Shown piece by piece: positions 17,781-27,221 of a DNA stretch of 41,896 bases (its first letter is position 1; each line of letters opens with the position of its first letter). A model generated the notes under the pieces. That model was not told the origin of the DNA. It did no database searches and saw nothing but the letters and a program-made list of their open reading frames with translations. The translations under genes and the position numbers were made by a program. This stretch comes from Actinomycetota bacterium (GTDB taxonomy: Bacteria; Actinomycetota; Thermoleophilia; BMS3ABIN01), in NCBI GenBank assembly GCA_023489275.1, contig JAMDDD010000003.1, positions 1 to 41,896 of the forward strand, written 5' to 3'.

Positions 17781-17825
17781 AAATTAATGTCAAATTGAAC
17801 ATCGAATCATCAGGATGGAACCGTC

Positions 17826-19373
17826 ATGGTTGAAGAATTGAACCCGGCAATTGACTTTAATGCGCAATTTAGCCAGTCACTTGACATGATGGATGAATCT
17901 GGCGCCAATATCCTTGTCACGGGAAGAGCCGGCACTGGCAAATCCACCCTGCTTGAGCATTTCCGCTCAGTCACGGACAAGCAGATCGCCGTGCTGGCGC
18001 CGACGGGTGTAGCGGCGGTCAATGTGCGGGGTCAGACTATCCACTCGTTCTTCCGGTTCCGGCCGGACATGACGACGGACAAGATCAAGGCGGTTAAAGA
18101 TCGCGTCTACAAGGAACTGGATGCCATCGTAATTGACGAAATTTCGATGGTCAGGGCTGACCTGCTTGACCTGATCGATGTTTTTCTGCGAAAGAACGGC
18201 AGGAAGAAAGGCGCTCCATTTGGCGGCATTCAGATGATCTTCATCGGCGATCTTTACCAGTTGCCGCCGGTGCTGACACGGAATGACAAGGAAGTTCTGG
18301 CCAAACGCTATGACAGCGAGTATTTCTTTGACTCGGATGTTTTTCGCGAGGTTGAATTCGAACTAATCGAATTGGAGAAAGTCTATCGACAGACTGATGC
18401 ATTTTTCATCGATTTGCTTAACGGTGTGCGGAACAGAAGCATCACGGACGCGCAGATTGACGCGATCAACGCGCGCCTGGCTGCTCAAGAAGAGGATTGG
18501 CCGGAGAACGCCATACACTTGACTACGACCAATGCCATGGCGCGTGAGCGTAACGAGCGGCAGTTAGCGCGCCTGAAGGGGAAGACTTACGTATTCGAAG
18601 CAAGCTTGAGTGGTGATTTTGACGAGAAAAGCGCCCCGGCGGACCTGAGGCTAAAACTTAAGCAGGGCGCACATGTGATGCTGCTCAACAATGACTCAGG
18701 CGGGCGCTGGGTCAACGGCACCATGGGCATCTTGCAGGGTTTCCGCGATGAATCCTTGCGGATCCGGTTGCCGGGCGGCGAAATCGAGCCGGTCGAGCCG
18801 GTTACCTGGAACCGTTTCCGGTTTGTATGGGACGACAAGACCAGGGCAGTGAAATCCGAGTCAACCGGGAAGTTTACCCAATTCCCGGTCAAACTGGCCT
18901 GGGCCGTTACCATTCACAAGAGCCAGGGAAAGACCTTTGATTCAATTGTTGTTGATGTCGGGCGTGGCACGTTTGTGCCTGGACAGCTCTATGTGGCTCT
19001 GTCACGCTGTCGCACGCTCGACGGTGTCTTCATCAAGGCGCCGATTAAAAAAACACATATCTGGCTGGACTGGCGGGTAGTTAAATTTATCACAGACATG
19101 CAGTACAGGCGCTCGGACGGGCAACTGCCGCTGGCCGACAAAATCAGGCTTGTGGAGCAGGCGATCACCGATGGCTTCCTGCTTGAGATGACGTACCTTA
19201 AGCCTGATGACACCAAGTCACGCCGGAAAATCAAACCTTACAGCGTCGAAAAGATGGAATATCGCGGCAAGCCATTCATCGGGCTAAGAGCGCGTTGTCT
19301 GAAAAGGCAGGCCGACCGCACTTTCCGCGTCGACCGGATTTTGGAGATTGAAATGGTGGTGGAGGAAGAATAA
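17826..19373 (+). CDS. Pif1-like superfamily 1B helicase with C-terminal WYL domain
   Basis: This is a predicted ATP-dependent 5'-3' DNA helicase fused to a ligand-binding-type domain. In 515 residues it shows Walker A GRAGTGKST (about 39), VLAPTGVAA, Walker B IDEISMVRADLL (about 104), FIGDLYQLPPV, and C-terminal helicase motifs VTIHKSQGKTFDSI and LYVALSRCRTLDGV (about 365-402), all characteristic of the Pif1/RecD2 group. From about 435 the sequence changes to a WYL-type pattern, with LEMTYLKPDDTKSRRKIKPY and, near the end, DRTFRVDRILEIE. WYL domains usually sit in HTH regulators and bind nucleic acid or nucleotide ligands. The base composition looks less GC-rich than in uvrB. It faces the CRISPR array 236 bases away on the opposite strand. 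A role in defence or repair is not proven. Confidence 0.88.
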   Translation: MVEELNPAIDFNAQFSQSLDMMDESGANILVTGRAGTGKSTLLEHFRSVTDKQIAVLAPTGVAAVNVRGQTIHSFFRFRPDMTTDKIKAVKDRVYKELDAIVIDEISMVRADLLDLIDVFLRKNGRKKGAPFGGIQMIFIGDLYQLPPVLTRNDKEVLAKRYDSEYFFDSDVFREVEFELIELEKVYRQTDAFFIDLLNGVRNRSITDAQIDAINARLAAQEEDWPENAIHLTTTNAMARERNERQLARLKGKTYVFEASLSGDFDEKSAPADLRLKLKQGAHVMLLNNDSGGRWVNGTMGILQGFRDESLRIRLPGGEIEPVEPVTWNRFRFVWDDKTRAVKSESTGKFTQFPVKLAWAVTIHKSQGKTFDSIVVDVGRGTFVPGQLYVALSRCRTLDGVFIKAPIKKTHIWLDWRVVKFITDMQYRRSDGQLPLADKIRLVEQAITDGFLLEMTYLKPDDTKSRRKIKPYSVEKMEYRGKPFIGLRARCLKRQADRTFRVDRILEIEMVVEEE

Positions 19374-19609
19374 AAGCGCAGGTGATTTGAACTGCATTAT
19401 GAAATTCAGGAATCCAAAAATCGTAATGCTGAGGTTCTGGCACACGCAGGAAGTGCGGTAGTCGTGGCGCAAATGGCGTGACTTTGTTTTCTCGTTTCAA
19501 TTCTTAGTGGCTGGCGGATGCCCCCTAGAAATCTTCAATTCAATAAAAAAGCCAGCGGGAGCCAGCGGGATAATGCTTCCTATGACTTTCTCCGCGCAGC
19601 GGAGAATCT
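19374..19609. other. Intergenic region between helicase gene and distal end of CRISPR array
   Basis: No gene is seen. It contains a perfect tandem pair of GCCAGCGGGA (19551-19560 and 19561-19570). A 6-bp hairpin, CTCCGC/GCGGAG with a GCA loop (19590-19604), lies just beyond the last repeat in the array's direction of transcription. The hairpin lacks a following T run, so it is not a convincing terminator. Confidence 0.5.
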
Positions 19610-20009
19610 ATTTCAATGAGGCCATGGCATTTCTGCCATGGAAATACGGAATGTTGGCGTTTTTTTGCATTTTGATTGCTCGAGCTTCAATGAGGCCATG
19701 GCATTTCTGCCATGGAAATAACGATTATCTCAACGGCAATCCGTTAAGCCAACAGGCTTCAATGAGGCCATGGCATTTCTGCCATGGAAATTATCTCAGT
19801 GTGATTGTAAACCTTTCCAATGGATTAGCTTCAATGAGGCCATGGCATTTCTGCCATGGAAATGAGCAGAGGCTGACTGCATCGCCAATTTGCCGGCAGA
19901 GGCTTCAATGAGGCCATGGCATTTCTGCCATGGAAATCAGCCCGAGAGGCCGCTACTGGCTGTCAGAGGCAATGCTTCAATGAGGCCATGGCATTTCTGC
20001 CATGGAAAT
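19610..20009 (-). CRISPR. CRISPR array, type I-G associated, 6 repeats and 5 spacers
   Basis: Six 36-base repeats start at 19610, 19684, 19756, 19828, 19902 and 19974. Spacers read along the plus strand are 38, 36, 36, 38 and 36 bases. In minus orientation the repeat begins ATTTCC and ends CCTCATTGAAGC, enclosing an 8-bp stem CCATGGCA/TGCCATGG closed by a GAAA (GNRA) tetraloop. The five repeats nearest cas2 are identical. The repeat at 19610 differs only in its last two bases (minus strand GAAAT instead of GAAGC), as expected for the leader-distal terminal repeat. Cas gene direction, tetraloop and decayed end all indicate transcription from 20009 toward 19610. The likely crRNA 5' tag derives from ATTGAAGC. 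Protospacer origins cannot be judged here. Confidence 0.98.
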
Positions 20010-20210
20010 AGCCCACCTAATATAGCCTTTATTTGAGACATTTTAAAGCACGTTTTCGAGATGTCACCAATATGATTTGAAAAAACAACCACTCCTCCTT
20101 TGTTATTTTGTTCTTTTCAATCATAAAGCCGCTATCAGTCGTTATTTCGAGAGGTCACCAGGTATCGTTTCAGCATACCAGCTCTCGCACCGTTTCGGCG
20201 CTGAGCGAAT
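20010..20210 (-). promoter_or_regulatory. CRISPR leader between cas2 and the array
   Basis: This AT-rich stretch of 201 bases lies between the cas2 stop and the first repeat. It should contain the array promoter and the signals for spacer integration. It carries two near-identical copies of a motif, TTTCGAGATGTCACCA (20054-20069) and TTTCGAGAGGTCACCA (20145-20160), about 91 bases apart. On the minus strand these read TGGTGAC-N-TCTCGAAA. No open frame is evident. Confidence 0.75.
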
Positions 20211-22191
<1,981 letters not shown>

Positions 22192-22360
22192 GGATTATCT
22201 CCGGTTTTGACACAATGTACTGACCGAAGGACAATCGGCGCGAGGAAAATTAACTTGAGGTGAAGCTGTTATTTAGTTGTCAAGGAACGGGGAGCGCGTG
22301 GCTCCGAAACTAACTTACGGCGCGTGTCAGAAATACGCGCGGGAGATGTCCAAAAAAGTT
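22192..22360 (-). other. Gap within the cas operon with two small hairpins
   Basis: No gene is seen between csb2 and cas4-cas1. The stretch holds two short inverted repeats, GGAGC/GCTCC and GCGCGT/ACGCGC, without a T run. It also has a TTGACA-like hexamer on the minus strand but no well-spaced -10. It may carry a secondary promoter or processing site for the adaptation genes. Confidence 0.3.
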
Positions 22361-23881
22361 TCATACTGGTTTAAATAGACCTAGTCCGAAGCTACTTGAG
22401 TGGCCAAGGCGAAGAGGTCCTTTGATCGGCTCTGAAAACGTAAGGCGTACCTCGTATGCGCGTTTGTCCCCTGCCCCGGTTTGTTTAGTTGTCCCGTTTC
22501 GCGGATTATGAACGGCGACCCAACACGGTGCGCCATACTGTTCGACTTCGACATCGTTGACGTCTGCGATAGCTCGCAATGAAAGTTCTCGTTGAATCTG
22601 AGATTCGAGCGACTCGCGAGGGCGTTGCTTACCCTTACGCAAGTGGTGACGTGGAGGGACATAGGGCGTCAGGGATTCCCAGGTGCATGCCGGAACACCG
22701 TCGAAGCCTGGCGGTGGTGGTACGGCACGGTCAAGTGGGACAAGTTTTGCTTTCCAGACATCGCTATCAGGGCCTGCGGCAGCCCACGAAATCTCCCCCG
22801 AAGCTGCTCGCAGGACCGCTGTTTGTTCGTCTCCATCAAATGGCCGACCGTCTCTCCAGACCAGCAGGCGTGTTGGTCTGCCATCCTCACACCATGCCAA
22901 AAACTCCGCATGCCGATGTGGGCCGGTGAGCGGCTTTCCTTTGGCGTCTTTGCCAGTCATCGCGGTAATAGCCTCACGAATTTTTTGACCCGTTCGGCTC
23001 CATGATGCTTCAGAATCACCGGTCTTGATCTGGATTAGTTCCCGAATAACCCTGCCGCGGAATCGAGCTGTCAGGCGGGCGATGGCACGCATCTCTGGTG
23101 CCACGTTACAGCCGATAGCGAATTGGAGAAGGTTGCAGTCTCGCCGGATGGGCGGCCTCAGCGGTCTTTCGTGGGCGGGCGGCCTCGCAGGGCGAAGAGC
23201 ATACATGAGGCGAGCCCCTTGAGGAGTAGGTAGCGCAGCCTGGGGATCATCGGTTACACGTTCGATATCTGTTTGATCGGTATCTGCACGTGGCGTGAGA
23301 ACCGGTACCCCACCGGGAATTCTCAGTTCATTAAGTTCGCAGTTTGGTTCCGGTGGCGGCTCGGAACTGCGGTAAACACTAATGCGCGTGAACGATTCGG
23401 CACGTCCAAAATAGGTGATGCGCTCCAAGCAGTTGTCCAGAAGATTGATAAGAGACTCTGTCCAATTTTTACCTTCAAGAAGCCACCACACCGTACCATC
23501 CTCGCCGCAAGGTATGCACCAGTAATTATCCTGCGCCAGGCTCGTGGAATAACTTCGAACACCCGCTGTCTTTTTTGCCCTAGGATTCCAGCCAAACTCA
23601 ACAGGAAGATACTGGCGCCATGGTTTGCCCCTTCGTGTATTTACGGGGAGATGGAATGCGTATCGACTCGAGCAAAGTGCAGCTACAAGATCCGCAACCT
23701 GCTGAGGATCTTGTTCCTCATCCGCTTCCCTAGCCCACTGATACCAACGGGCCACGACAGCCCGAACCAGACGCCAGGGACTCGGCGGCCATTCACCATA
23801 CGGGTCATCGAACGGATTTACACTCCATGGTGTGGCGTGGAAGCGACCAAGTGGGAACGCCTGTCGAAGGACGATTTGCAT
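22361..23881 (-). CDS. csb2: Type I-G effector subunit Csb2 (Cas5-Cas6 fusion, GSU0054 family)
   Basis: This 506-residue RAMP protein is predicted to cap the crRNA 5' end (Cas5 role) and to process pre-crRNA (Cas6 role), which explains why no separate cas6 exists. The N-terminus has the family signature GRFHATPW...EWPPSPWRLVRAVVARWY. The C-terminus ends in a glycine-rich RAMP-like stretch, PLRLGHSSSFGLGLF. It starts three bases after the csb1 stop. The identification rests on this signature and on the gene order, which is the same as the Geobacter sulfurreducens type locus. The catalytic residue for RNA cleavage cannot be assigned by eye. Confidence 0.92.
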   Translation of the reverse strand: MQIVLRQAFPLGRFHATPWSVNPFDDPYGEWPPSPWRLVRAVVARWYQWAREADEEQDPQQVADLVAALCSSRYAFHLPVNTRRGKPWRQYLPVEFGWNPRAKKTAGVRSYSTSLAQDNYWCIPCGEDGTVWWLLEGKNWTESLINLLDNCLERITYFGRAESFTRISVYRSSEPPPEPNCELNELRIPGGVPVLTPRADTDQTDIERVTDDPQAALPTPQGARLMYALRPARPPAHERPLRPPIRRDCNLLQFAIGCNVAPEMRAIARLTARFRGRVIRELIQIKTGDSEASWSRTGQKIREAITAMTGKDAKGKPLTGPHRHAEFLAWCEDGRPTRLLVWRDGRPFDGDEQTAVLRAASGEISWAAAGPDSDVWKAKLVPLDRAVPPPPGFDGVPACTWESLTPYVPPRHHLRKGKQRPRESLESQIQRELSLRAIADVNDVEVEQYGAPCWVAVHNPRNGTTKQTGAGDKRAYEVRLTFSEPIKGPLRLGHSSSFGLGLFKPV

Positions 23882-23884
23882 AAC

Positions 23885-25063
23885 TCAATCCTCGCCCCCG
23901 TTGTCCTCTTCGCTTTCTTCCTGTTCCGCATCTCCAGCCTCACTCTGCTCTTGGTCCGCTTTCCCCTCTCGATAAATCTCTTCACGCAGCCAAAAGACAT
24001 CTGTAATGCGCGGTTCGGTGGAAAAGCCTGCATTTCGAATAGCGGTCACGATATCGACGTCGATCGACACCGAATCATCAATTACCTTGAGGCCATTCTC
24101 ATTTAGCGCCAGATGGCATCCGGAGCGGAAACGGAACGGTGTTGCTAAGAGGCGCTGAATCTTCCACATTGCTAATGCAATAAGAAATTCCTTCTGATGG
24201 TCGTCGAGCCCAAGTGTCTCATCACCATTATTTCGGCCAAATGACTGCACCAGGCTTACATCAAGGATGAATGTTGCCCTGATTTCTTGCGCAACAGCTT
24301 CGTCCACCGCGAAGATCGGTTGACCAGATGTCGTCTTGCCCAGCCGGTCGAATTTAACTCCGGATCGATCTACCCGAGATGCACCAAAAGCTTCGAGGTG
24401 TGCTGTCAGAAAGCGTGGAATCTTGATTTGCCACTGTGGAAATAACACGCCATGGACGAGCGAGTTGGGGTCGTACTGGAAAATCGTCCTGAACACATCC
24501 CACCACTTCTCCACTGGAGGGTGAGCTTTGGAGCTACCGGCAAGCTGAATGCCGAATTCACTTATTAAAGTGCTTTGAAAATGTGCCTCCGATGCAAGTT
24601 TTTTCGCGTCCGCCTTGAGCGCCTTCACTTGGTTCATAACGGAAGCACCGTTGCTGAAACGCTCGCCCTTGAGAAAATAGGTCGAAGCTATCCGGTGTCC
24701 TTCAGTTAAGCTGGTAACAACAACCTCAGGTCTCTGCAACTTACCTTTGTCATCCAAGGTTCCTGTCACACATCGCACGTAAGGCATTCCCTCGAGCTCG
24801 TCCACGAGATCGAAGTCATGTGCACCGCGCATGCATACGGACTCGAGGTGATTGGCCATGCTGGCAGGACTGTCCACGATGCAAACCGATTCCTCCGAGT
24901 TGTCCCTGCGCGGCGCCTTGTATATGACATGACCGATTTCGGGAAAGCCGGCAGGCTGAAAACGGTCGAGGCCGGCTACCGGCTCAAGATGCGCAGTCAG
25001 AACAAGTGGCGACTCCCCCTTAAGCACGTCGGCGGGGGTGATTTTTCTGGAATTGTCAGCCAT
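23885..25063 (-). CDS. csb1: Type I-G effector backbone Csb1 (Cas7, GSU0053 family)
   Basis: This 392-residue Cas7-type subunit is expected to form the helical backbone along the crRNA. It shows the family opening with PLVLTAHLEPVAGLDRFQPAGFP, IVDSPASMANHLE, and a central FGIQLAGSSKAHPP. The C-terminal 40 residues are a highly acidic Glu/Asp tail. Its ATG overlaps the csx17 stop by eight bases (ATGGCTGA), indicating translational coupling. Between csx17 and csb2 it occupies the canonical position. Confidence 0.92.
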   Translation of the reverse strand: MADNSRKITPADVLKGESPLVLTAHLEPVAGLDRFQPAGFPEIGHVIYKAPRRDNSEESVCIVDSPASMANHLESVCMRGAHDFDLVDELEGMPYVRCVTGTLDDKGKLQRPEVVVTSLTEGHRIASTYFLKGERFSNGASVMNQVKALKADAKKLASEAHFQSTLISEFGIQLAGSSKAHPPVEKWWDVFRTIFQYDPNSLVHGVLFPQWQIKIPRFLTAHLEAFGASRVDRSGVKFDRLGKTTSGQPIFAVDEAVAQEIRATFILDVSLVQSFGRNNGDETLGLDDHQKEFLIALAMWKIQRLLATPFRFRSGCHLALNENGLKVIDDSVSIDVDIVTAIRNAGFSTEPRITDVFWLREEIYREGKADQEQSEAGDAEQEESEEDNGGED

Positions 25064-27221
25064 ATGCTACTTCTCCCTTCTGTCGTTGCGGCCGAAGCCA
25101 GCGTTGGATGAGAACCGCACGATCATAGTCTTGAACTGGAAACAAGATTGACGCGAGCAGACGTTCAGATTTGGCGAATTGCCACGGAGCCTGCATTTTA
25201 GCAAGTGGCGCGCCGGCCACCGCATAACGACTGCTGGCGAAACGAACCGTGGCATCAAGCTGGCCGACACGGATCAGGTTTGCGAGTGTTCGCGCTGCGC
25301 CCGGTGTTCTAGCCCCAGTTACCGGAGCGAGCAAATCGCGCCCTGAATTTACACCATGCAGCTTCACTGGTCTTAAATCGAACAGCGGTTGAAGCAGGCC
25401 GAACAACAACAAACCCGCGCTAGCTTCCGACCGGACAGGGTCCGGACTTGCGAGACTGGATATCTCTTTAGGCACGAAACGCCAGTCGAACAAGGCGAGC
25501 CGGGCCATCCACCGGGCCAGCAAGTCTTCATCAAGAGACCCGCCGAGCCAATAGCTCACAAGCCCGGAAGAGGCCGGTATCAGGAGGCGAACGGGTTCTT
25601 CTCCATTTTTTTGCTTTTCATACTCCGCCTCCCAGTCGAGTGTGCGACGCAGCAGTACATCGATCAGCGCACATGATAATGCTCCCGGCTTCCAAACCCA
25701 GCGCCGTGGCGCATGCTTGGGGTGTTGGAAGCGGCCATATTCCCACTCGACGCCGAAGCGATACAGCGTGAAAGGTCGAGACTTTGGGAATCCTGAGACG
25801 AGTGCCAACGCGAGTCGGGACTCGACAGAAGGCGCTTCGTCTGCGAAAAGCGTTAGTAGCCATTCGACGGGTAGCGGTTTCCACGAGATACGTTTCTCGC
25901 GGAAGCTTCTATTTCGATCTACCCGATCAAGAGTTGCGACGACCACATCGAGCAGGTCACGGGTGGCCTCGGGATTGTTGAGGTCAACAGCGACGCTAAG
26001 CATAGCGGTTTCGATTGGTCCTCGTAGTCCCACAAACTGCCAGCGTTGTCCCTTCTTTTGGTCTCGCGGTAGGCGTTCGATCAGACTGAGTATGCGCTTG
26101 AATGCTTTGGCTGACGCGTCAACCATGGATTCCTTGGGTAATGTCTGAGAAGATGGGGTGGATGGAAGACGAAATGCTCCCTCGAAGCGCGGCTCGAAAG
26201 TGTTGGCGCTGGTAGTACGCCCAAGGACAAAGCGCCGAAACTCTGAAATACCCGCATCGACGCCACGGCGTTGGATTGCTGTTGCGAAGGCGCTTGGCAT
26301 CTGAGCTCCTCGCCCATGTACTTCCGCCCGTCCACGTGCGAACAAGGTACGAACTTCCGGGAGCGTCATCGGGCGGTGCCAGACTGGCGCCCAGACTTCC
26401 GCCAGATCACGCCCGGCTTCGTCTTGGACTTCCGGCGCCGCTGAATACGTCATAAAGGGAAAAGCTCCTACAGCACCTGCCCGCGCTCCCAGGCGACGCG
26501 ATGGACCGCCTGCAAAAAAGACGAGCCCTTCGCAGGCCAATGCCATGGCCCAAGGCGAAACCCGTCCCTCTCGATATGGCTTCTGACCGCTGTTAAATAG
26601 CTTGTTTGCATTGCTAAACCAAGAGGCCGCGTTCAGCTTCTCAAGCAGCCAGGATGTTGGCTTACCAAGGAGGAGCGCCGCGAGTTCAGTTCGTATGTCA
26701 ATAGCCGTATGTTCAATGTGCTTTCGTTTATTGTTACTAGACCCTGTCGTTGCATTTTGATTTGGATCTGCGAAAGCATCAATTGCTTTTTTCCATCCGT
26801 CCGAAAAGTTTCTCCTCCCTGCATTCCCACCGCTACCAAGCAACCGATTGAAGTTCACGCGTGTGGCTGGTACTGCATGGGCATAAAAAAGCTCCAGCTC
26901 TTGCTCGTCAACTTGCGCAAGCCAAAGTGCTAGCTCCCTGCCTGATTTCGCCTTCGTGCTGTTTTTCTGAGCCTCTGCCCAGTTCTGCTCATAAGGTGTC
27001 CAAGCGCTTGTCTCAGCAATATGCACAAGATGGTCAAGCAATTCTTTTAGTGTAGCTGGACCGCTGACTATACGAAAAATCGTCTCATGCCAGGCTACGC
27101 GTGTACTTGGCCATTTGCGCGTAAGAATGCGGAAGAGTCCGAGCGATGCGAGATAGTTACCCAGGCTGTCTAACGAAAGGCCGGGAACCGGTACGTCCGG
27201 TAGTTGTTTTTTATCAGACAT
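25056..27221 (-). CDS. csx17: Type I-G large subunit Csx17 (Cas8u2)
   Basis: This is the large Cascade subunit of type I-G, predicted to recognise the PAM and help recruit Cas3. From the ATG at 27221 it has 722 residues. The N-terminus, VPGLSLDSLGNYLASLGLFR, is typical of Csx17 and related Cas8 forms. No nuclease motif is evident. A start 14 codons further upstream would intrude deeper into cas3 and was not used. The ATG overlaps the cas3 stop by eight bases (ATGTCTGA), the same geometry as at the csb1 junction. The call depends partly on gene order. Confidence 0.9.
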   Translation of the reverse strand: MSDKKQLPDVPVPGLSLDSLGNYLASLGLFRILTRKWPSTRVAWHETIFRIVSGPATLKELLDHLVHIAETSAWTPYEQNWAEAQKNSTKAKSGRELALWLAQVDEQELELFYAHAVPATRVNFNRLLGSGGNAGRRNFSDGWKKAIDAFADPNQNATTGSSNNKRKHIEHTAIDIRTELAALLLGKPTSWLLEKLNAASWFSNANKLFNSGQKPYREGRVSPWAMALACEGLVFFAGGPSRRLGARAGAVGAFPFMTYSAAPEVQDEAGRDLAEVWAPVWHRPMTLPEVRTLFARGRAEVHGRGAQMPSAFATAIQRRGVDAGISEFRRFVLGRTTSANTFEPRFEGAFRLPSTPSSQTLPKESMVDASAKAFKRILSLIERLPRDQKKGQRWQFVGLRGPIETAMLSVAVDLNNPEATRDLLDVVVATLDRVDRNRSFREKRISWKPLPVEWLLTLFADEAPSVESRLALALVSGFPKSRPFTLYRFGVEWEYGRFQHPKHAPRRWVWKPGALSCALIDVLLRRTLDWEAEYEKQKNGEEPVRLLIPASSGLVSYWLGGSLDEDLLARWMARLALFDWRFVPKEISSLASPDPVRSEASAGLLLFGLLQPLFDLRPVKLHGVNSGRDLLAPVTGARTPGAARTLANLIRVGQLDATVRFASSRYAVAGAPLAKMQAPWQFAKSERLLASILFPVQDYDRAVLIQRWLRPQRQKGEVAYG

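Noticed and set aside
19507-19911. Plus-strand 134-codon frame with repeating peptide ASMRPWHFCHGN
   Set aside because: It is translated through the CRISPR repeats; the peptide periodicity is the 36-base DNA repeat, not a protein repeat.
19646-19973. Self-targeting spacers
   Set aside because: Reading the five spacers against the visible genes showed no obvious match; a proper search was not possible, so nothing is claimed.
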